Assembly (NCBI GenBank): GCA_041485125.1
Contig: JBGPIT010000021.1
Span: forward strand, 1 to 26,390
DNA: 26,390 nucleotides
Reading direction: 5' to 3'
From: JBGPIT01 sp041485125
Lineage (GTDB): Bacteria; Desulfobacterota; Binatia; UTPRO1
Under the pieces are notes generated by a model. The model did no database searches, was not told where the DNA came from, and saw only the letters and a list, made by a program, of their open reading frames with translations. Position numbers and translations under genes: made by a program. Shown here piece by piece: positions 20,754-26,390 of this stretch; position 1 is the stretch's first letter; the number at the start of each line of letters is the position of its first letter.

Positions 20754-23700
20754 GTGCGGGACCTCGCGGGCGCTCCACGCGCCCGCGTGTCGCGCGCCCA
20801 CCCTCGTCTCATCGACCGGCTTCGCCGGCCGCGCGCGACGCTCGATGCGGCATACCGCCGCCTCGCTGCGCTCCCGGAGCCGCGATCGCCCGAGAGCGTC
20901 GCGGCCGAATGGCTTCTCGACAACTACTACGTCGTCGAGCGCGCGTTTCGCTTGGTCGCCGACGAGTTCCCCGCCGATTTCGAGTGCCGCTTGCCGCGTT
21001 CCGCCGTCGAGGGCGATGCGGCGGCGCCGGTCGCCTACCTGCTCGCGCGCGAGCTCGTCACGAGCGCCGGCTTTCACGTCGACGTCGAGGCGGTGATGCC
21101 GCTGCTCGGCGACTTCCAGGCGGTTCGGTCGCTCACGATCGCCGAGGTGTGGGCCCTGCCGATCCTGCTACGGATCGTTTTGCTCGAGCGGCTCGCCGGC
21201 GCTGCCGACGAGATCGATGGGCCGCGCCGCGCGATTGCGGCGGACGCATCGGTCGAGCCGGTCGTTGCGGGCTGTATCCGCGGCCTGCGCGCGATCGAGA
21301 CCGCGGATTGGAAGGCGTTCTTCGAGCGCATCAGCGAGACGGAGCGGATCCTGCGCGACGATCCGTCCGGCGTCTATCCCCGGATGAGCTTCGAGACCCG
21401 CGACTGCTACCGCAAAGCCGTCGAGGAGTTGGCGGCCCGCAGCGATCATGCCGAGGAGGCCGTCGCGCGGGAGGCGGTGCGGCGCGCGCGCGAGCACCGT
21501 GGCGACCGCGGACGTCACGTCGGCCAGCATCTGATCGACGCGGGATTCGAGCCGCTCGCGGAGGCGCTCGGCTATCGCGCCACCTGGCCAGGACGCTGGC
21601 GCCGGTGCCTATGTCGACATCCGACGAAGTCCTACCTCGGAGCGATCGCATTCGTGACGCTCGTCCACGAGCTCGCGCTCGTCTCGGCGCTCGTCGCGGC
21701 GGGGACGAGCGCCGCAATGGCGGTCACCGCGCTCGTGCTCGCCGTCCCCGCGCTGCTGACGATCGCGGTGAGCGTCGTCGACGCCGTCGTGACGCGCGTC
21801 CTCCCGCCGCGCGTGCTGCCGCGCATGGATTTCAGCGGCGGAGTGCCCGCCGACAGCCGCACCGTCATCGCGGTGCCGGTGCTGCTCTCGGATGCACGCG
21901 AGGTCGCGGCACTCCTCTCCCGCATCGAGATCCACTGGCTCGCGAGCGCGGACCCTCACATCGTGCTCGCCCTCCTGACGGACTTCCCCGACGCACCCGC
22001 CGAGACCATGCCCGAGGACAGCGATCTCCTCGCGCGCGCGCGCGCCGGCATCACCGCGCTCAACCTCAAGTACGGGGAGGGTGGCGGTGGCCCCTTCCAT
22101 CTCCTTCACCGCAGCCGGCGCTGGAACCCGGCGGAAGGCTGCTGGATGGGGTGGGAGCGCAAGCGCGGCAAGCTCGCGGAGCTCGATCGCCTGCTCGCCG
22201 GCGACCGCGGCACCAGCTTTGCCGTGCACGTCGGCGATCCCGTCGCGCTCGCGGACGTGCGCTTCGTGATCACGCTCGACGCCGACACCGAGGTCCCGCG
22301 CGACGCCGCTCGACGGTTGGCGGCGGCGCTGGCGCACCCATTGAACCATGCCGAGTTCGACGAGCGGAGCGGACGCGTCACGGCCGGATACACGGTGCTC
22401 CAGCCTCGCATCGAGGTGAAGCCGCGCAGCGCGGGCGCCTCGCCGCTGTCGCGGATTCTCGCGGGCGACACCGGCCTCGACCTTTACTCGCGCAGCGTCT
22501 CGGACGTCTACCAGGACCTCTTCGGCGACGGCATCTACGTCGGCAAGGGCATCTACGAACCCGCCGCGTTCGACCGCGCCTTGCGCGGCCGTGTGCCGGA
22601 GAACGCGCTGCTCAGCCACGACCTCTTCGAAGGCGTGCACGGCCGGGTCGGTCTGCTGAGCGACGTGGTGCTGCTCGAGGATTCGCCGTCCGACTACCTG
22701 AGCTACTCGCGGCGACTCCGCCGCTGGGCGCGAGGGGATTGGCAATTGCTCCCGTGGCTGGGCCGGCGGGTGCCGCTCGAGTCCGGCGGCAAGGGCCGCA
22801 ACCCGCTGTCGCTCATCGCGCGCTGGAAGATCGCCGACAACCTGCGCCGGACGCTGCTTCCACCGACCCTGCTCGCGTTTCTGCTCCTCGTCTGGCTGGC
22901 GGTTCCCGGATCGGCTCTCGTGTGGACGGCTCTCGCGCTCCTCGTGCTCGCCACCCCCGCGGTGACCGACGCGCTCGGGGGGCTGGTCACGAGTCTGCGC
23001 GCGCCCCGCTCGCCGCTTGCGCCGACGCTGCGAGGCCTCGCGCGGACCGTCCGCACGTCAACCCCGCGCTGGCTCCTCCACGTCGTCTTCCTGCCCGACC
23101 GAGCGGCGGTGTTCGTCGACGCGTGCGTCCGGACGCTCGTCCGTATCGGCGTCACCCGCCGTCACCTCTTGGCGTGGACCTCGGCCGCCGCGACAGCCCG
23201 GGCGGTGGGCGGCATGCACGCGCGCGGCCGCGCGTGGGGCGAGATGGCGGCGGCGCCGCTCGTCGCCGCCGCCATCTTGCTCGTGGTCACGCTCGCGCGT
23301 CCGGGCGTGCTGCCGATCGTCGTTCCGCTCGTGCTGGCGTGGCTCGCGTCGCCGGAGATCGCGCTTCACCTGAGCGCGCCGCGACGCCGGCGCGCGGTCG
23401 TCCTCGACTCGAAGGAGACGCGCGCGGTCCGGCGGCTCGCGCGGCGGACCTGGCTCTTCTTCGAGACCTTCGTCGGGCCCGAGGATCAGTGGCTGCCGCC
23501 CGATCACTTCCAGGAGCATCCCCGCGGCGACGTCGCGCGCCGCACGTCGCCGACGAACATCGGCATGCTCCAGCTCGCGACGCTCTGCGCCCACGATCTC
23601 GGCTACGCGAGCCCGCTCACGGTCGCGCTGCGCTTGCGGAACACCTTCGACACGCTCGCGCGGCTGGAGCGATACCGCGGGCATTTCTACAACTGGTACG

Positions 23701-26390
23701 ACACCCGCGACCTGACGCCGCTCGCGCCGCGCTACGTCTCGACGGTCGACAGCGGCAATTTGGCCGCGAGTCTCATCGCGGTGAGGCACGCGTGCGTCGA
23801 GCTGCGCGACGTGCCGATGGTCGGTCGTGCGCGCTGGGACGGCGTACTCGACACCTGCGGCGTGCTCGCGGAGGCGATCGACCGCGCGGCGCGCACGCTC
23901 GACCTGAAGCACGTCGTCACGCTCCGGACCTCGATCGCCTCGACGCGCCGCGAGCTCGGCGCGGCGCGCGACGGCCGGATCGGCCGGCACGAGGCGGTGA
24001 CGCGCCTCGCCGAGGCGCTCTGCCCGGCGCTCGAGCGCGACGTCCTGGCCGCGATCGAGGCGGTGCAGGGCATCGCCGACACCAACGTCGTGGCCGAGCT
24101 CGGCGCGTGGTCGGCGCAGCTGCGGCACGATCTCGGCGCCCTGCGCCGCGACCTCGAGCTGTCGCTGCCGTGGGAGACGCTCATGGCGACCAGGCCGCCG
24201 GCGCCGCGACGCCCCGAGGCGGTCGCCGCGTGGGCCGCGGTCGAGGCCTGCGCCGTCGGGGATCCGACGGTGGCGGAGCTGCCTCGTGTCTGCGACGCGA
24301 CGATCAGCGCCCTCGCGCGGCTGCAAGCCGCCTGCGTGGCCGGTGGCCCCGAATGTGAGTCCGTCCGCGACTGGGCGACACGGTTCGCGGCGGCGCTCGT
24401 CGGCGCGCGGGATACCGCGGACGCGCTCCTCACGACGCTCGTCGGCCTGGAGGAGCGGTCGGCGGCGTTCGTCGAGGAGATGGAGTTCGGCTGGCTCTAC
24501 GACGCGTCACGCCGGCTCTTCCACATCGGCTACGACGTCGATGCCGGCGCGCCGGACGCGCATCACTACGATCTGCTCGCATCGGAGGCACGGGTCGCGA
24601 GCTTCATCGCGATCGCGAAAGGCGAGGCGCCGGAAGAGCATTGGCTCCAGCTCGGTCGTCCGTTCGGGCGCGTCGACGGCGCCACGGTGCTGCTCTCCTG
24701 GAGCGGCACGATGTTCGAGTACCTGATGCCCTCGCTCCTGCTGCGCGAAGGCGAGGACAGTTTGATCGGCCACGGCACCGCCGCCGCCGTCGACGTCCAG
24801 CGTGCCTACGGCCGCCGCCGCGGCGTGCCGTGGGGTGTCTCGGAGTCCGGCTATTACCGGTTCGACGCGCAGCAGAGCTATCAGTACCGCGCGTTCGGCG
24901 TCCCCGACCTCGGATTCAAGCGCGGCCTGGAGGACGATCTCGTGATCGCGCCGTATGCCTCGGTGCTCGCCTTGCGCTTCGCGCCGCGTGCGGCGCTCGC
25001 GAACATCGCGTGGCTGCGGCGGCTCGGGGCGGAGGGCCGCTACGGTCTTTACGAGGCGATCGACTTTACCGCGTCACGGCTGCCGCCGGGGCAACCGCAC
25101 GCGATCGTGCGCTCGTTCATGGCGCACCACCAAGGGATGAGCCTGTGTGCCCTCGCCAACGTCGTCCGTCCGGACGCGATGGTGCGCCGCTTCCACGCGG
25201 ATCCGGCGGTCCGTACCGCCGAGGCGTTGCTGTTCGAGCGCCCAGCGCTCGCGGCGCCGCTCGAGCGCACGCGGCCCGAGCCGGCGCGGCGCACGCGCGC
25301 GACGGCGCAGCGCTACCTGCTCGAGCCCTGGCCCGCGCCCGCCGACTCCGCGTTTCCGCAGTCCCACGTGCTCTCGAACGGACGCTACCGTGCCGTCGTG
25401 ACCGCGCGTGGCGGCGGCGCGAGCCAGTGGGGCGACCTGGCGCTCACGCGCTCGCGCGCCGACGCGACGCTCGAGGACACGGGGTTCCGCGTCTACGTTC
25501 GCGATCGTGACCGGAACGTCCTGTGGTCGCCGGCCGACGACGTCGAGCGCGTGCTCTTCCACGCTCACGCCGCCGAGATCCATCATCACGCCCACGGTCT
25601 CGCTGTGACGCAGCGGATCTGCGTCGCGTCCGGCGGCGACGTCGAGATCCGCGAGCTCGTCATCGCGAACCGGACGGCGTCGACGCGCCACCTCGAGGTC
25701 ACCAGCTACGCCGAGGTCGTGCTCGGCGACGAAGCCGAGGATCGCCGCCACCCAGCGTTCGCGAAGCTCTTCGTCGAGAGCGAGTACGTCGACGACCTGC
25801 ACGCGCTGCTGTTTCACCGCCGCGCGCGCGCGCCGCGTGAGCTCGACGCATGGCTGCTGCACATGCTGGTGCTGCCCCCACGCCGCGCCCACGCGACGGC
25901 GTACGAGAGCGCGCGTGAGGCGTTCGTCGGGCGCGGCCGGACGTTGCGGGTGCCCGCGGCGCTCGACGGCCGGCGCCGCCGACCGCGCGGCACGACCGGA
26001 GCGACCCTCGATCCGATCATGTCGCTCTCCGCCGACATCGCGCTGCCGGCACGCGGGTCGACCTCGCTCGCCTACGTGCTGATCGCGGCGGAATCGCGCG
26101 CGGCCGCGCTCGCGGTGGCGCGCCGCCACCGATCGCCGCGCGAGCTCGAATCGATCTTCGAGCTCGCGCGCAGGCGAGCGGTGGCCGAGGTGGCCGAGAG
26201 CGGCATCGCGCCCGCCGATCTCGCGACCGCGCAACGGCTGCTCTCGCTGCTGCTCGTTCCGCATCACGCGCTCCGCGCCCCCGCCGAACTGCTGGCCCGG
26301 AACCGCGCCGGACAAGCGTCCCTCTGGAGACACGGGATCTCCGGCGATCTTCCGATTCTCCTCGTCCGCGCGCGCGAAGCCGAGGACGCC
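20754..26390 (+). CDS. ndvB: Cyclic beta-1,2-glucan synthase, N-terminal two thirds (3' end outside window)
   Basis: A frame without stops covers about 1,880 codons to the window edge. NdvB proteins have about 2,800 residues, so roughly the last third is missing. The start is read as GTG 20754, with GTG 20787 as the alternative; homology begins near RLIDRLRRP and AAEWLLDNYYVVERAF. Several membrane segments precede a GT84 glycosyltransferase domain with FVITLDADTEVP (~residue 507) and the acceptor-site RRLRRWARGDWQ. More membrane segments follow. A glucoamylase-like domain then has GVPWGVSESGYYRFDAQQSY (~1358) and SFMAHHQGMS (~1458). After it begins the GH94 phosphorylase-like region (LSNGRYRAVVTARGGG). 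The enzyme makes, elongates and cyclises beta-1,2-glucan at the inner membrane for osmotic adaptation. Confidence 0.93.
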   Translation, partial: MRDLAGAPRARVSRAHPRLIDRLRRPRATLDAAYRRLAALPEPRSPESVAAEWLLDNYYVVERAFRLVADEFPADFECRLPRSAVEGDAAAPVAYLLARELVTSAGFHVDVEAVMPLLGDFQAVRSLTIAEVWALPILLRIVLLERLAGAADEIDGPRRAIAADASVEPVVAGCIRGLRAIETADWKAFFERISETERILRDDPSGVYPRMSFETRDCYRKAVEELAARSDHAEEAVAREAVRRAREHRGDRGRHVGQHLIDAGFEPLAEALGYRATWPGRWRRCLCRHPTKSYLGAIAFVTLVHELALVSALVAAGTSAAMAVTALVLAVPALLTIAVSVVDAVVTRVLPPRVLPRMDFSGGVPADSRTVIAVPVLLSDAREVAALLSRIEIHWLASADPHIVLALLTDFPDAPAETMPEDSDLLARARAGITALNLKYGEGGGGPFHLLHRSRRWNPAEGCWMGWERKRGKLAELDRLLAGDRGTSFAVHVGDPVALADVRFVITLDADTEVPRDAARRLAAALAHPLNHAEFDERSGRVTAGYTVLQPRIEVKPRSAGASPLSRILAGDTGLDLYSRSVSDVYQDLFGDGIYVGKGIYEPAAFDRALRGRVPENALLSHDLFEGVHGRVGLLSDVVLLEDSPSDYLSYSRRLRRWARGDWQLLPWLGRRVPLESGGKGRNPLSLIARWKIADNLRRTLLPPTLLAFLLLVWLAVPGSALVWTALALLVLATPAVTDALGGLVTSLRAPRSPLAPTLRGLARTVRTSTPRWLLHVVFLPDRAAVFVDACVRTLVRIGVTRRHLLAWTSAAATARAVGGMHARGRAWGEMAAAPLVAAAILLVVTLARPGVLPIVVPLVLAWLASPEIALHLSAPRRRRAVVLDSKETRAVRRLARRTWLFFETFVGPEDQWLPPDHFQEHPRGDVARRTSPTNIGMLQLATLCAHDLGYASPLTVALRLRNTFDTLARLERYRGHFYNWYDTRDLTPLAPRYVSTVDSGNLAASLIAVRHACVELRDVPMVGRARWDGVLDTCGVLAEAIDRAARTLDLKHVVTLRTSIASTRRELGAARDGRIGRHEAVTRLAEALCPALERDVLAAIEAVQGIADTNVVAELGAWSAQLRHDLGALRRDLELSLPWETLMATRPPAPRRPEAVAAWAAVEACAVGDPTVAELPRVCDATISALARLQAACVAGGPECESVRDWATRFAAALVGARDTADALLTTLVGLEERSAAFVEEMEFGWLYDASRRLFHIGYDVDAGAPDAHHYDLLASEARVASFIAIAKGEAPEEHWLQLGRPFGRVDGATVLLSWSGTMFEYLMPSLLLREGEDSLIGHGTAAAVDVQRAYGRRRGVPWGVSESGYYRFDAQQSYQYRAFGVPDLGFKRGLEDDLVIAPYASVLALRFAPRAALANIAWLRRLGAEGRYGLYEAIDFTASRLPPGQPHAIVRSFMAHHQGMSLCALANVVRPDAMVRRFHADPAVRTAEALLFERPALAAPLERTRPEPARRTRATAQRYLLEPWPAPADSAFPQSHVLSNGRYRAVVTARGGGASQWGDLALTRSRADATLEDTGFRVYVRDRDRNVLWSPADDVERVLFHAHAAEIHHHAHGLAVTQRICVASGGDVEIRELVIANRTASTRHLEVTSYAEVVLGDEAEDRRHPAFAKLFVESEYVDDLHALLFHRRARAPRELDAWLLHMLVLPPRRAHATAYESAREAFVGRGRTLRVPAALDGRRRRPRGTTGATLDPIMSLSADIALPARGSTSLAYVLIAAESRAAALAVARRHRSPRELESIFELARRRAVAEVAESGIAPADLATAQRLLSLLLVPHHALRAPAELLARNRAGQASLWRHGISGDLPILLVRAREAEDA

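Noticed and set aside
20909..24358. 1,149-codon open frame on the plus strand
   Set aside because: It is an Arg-rich shadow in the wrong frame of the glucan synthase. The real frame, with all GT84 and glucoamylase motifs, runs to the window edge and so lacks a stop codon.

Overview
The window is bacterial chromosomal DNA of very high GC content. GC-rich third codon positions create long shadow frames antisense to most genes. Secreted Cys-rich proteins, a DUF4215-type Cys motif next to a beta-propeller, and C-terminal repeats of the form CY-x-VR...D-x-G...LC suggest a myxobacterial, deltaproteobacterial or Binatota-like lineage. That placement is inference from gene content; no rRNA or marker gene is present.

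Layout. (a) 1-1616, plus: the end of a 2-oxoacid dehydrogenase E2 acyltransferase, an overlapping acyl carrier protein and a YbaK-type deacylase. (b) 1654-3106, minus: permease and ATPase of a ZnuBC-like metal ABC transporter without its binding protein. (c) 3365-4174, minus: a DksA/TraR zinc finger joined to a BON domain. It is divergent from a phosphoribosyltransferase and a dienelactone-hydrolase-like protein (4421-5894, plus). (d) 6345-8084, plus: a secreted Cys-rich repeat protein, followed by a decayed nadA (8104-8696). (e) A long minus-strand run, in transcription order: GYD protein (18373), HPF-cold-shock ribosome hibernation factor, RtcB RNA ligase, archease, a secreted beta-propeller, a secreted Cys-rich protein, Hsp20, RtcA RNA cyclase, PRPP synthetase (ends 8709). 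(f) 18469 to the end, plus: a metallo-beta-lactamase-fold protein, a CBS-domain remnant, a tandem universal stress protein, and an NdvB-type cyclic beta-1,2-glucan synthase that leaves the window.

How the genes fit together. Much of the window reads as a stress, dormancy and recovery island. It combines RNA end healing and sealing (RtcA, RtcB, archease), ribosome hibernation (HPF-CSD), a chaperone (Hsp20), universal stress protein, DksA-BON, PRPP metabolism (PRPP synthetase and a PRTase) and an osmoprotective glucan synthase. A two-gene secreted-protein block separates rtcB-archease from Hsp20-rtcA-prs. Several genes are broken: nadA carries at least four lesions, a CBS gene is cut to 40 codons, and two further short ORFs look like 5' remnants. 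The genes are mostly well-known families. The least familiar items are the zinc-finger-BON fusion, the repeated secreted Cys module, and the combined RNA-repair and hibernation neighbourhood.
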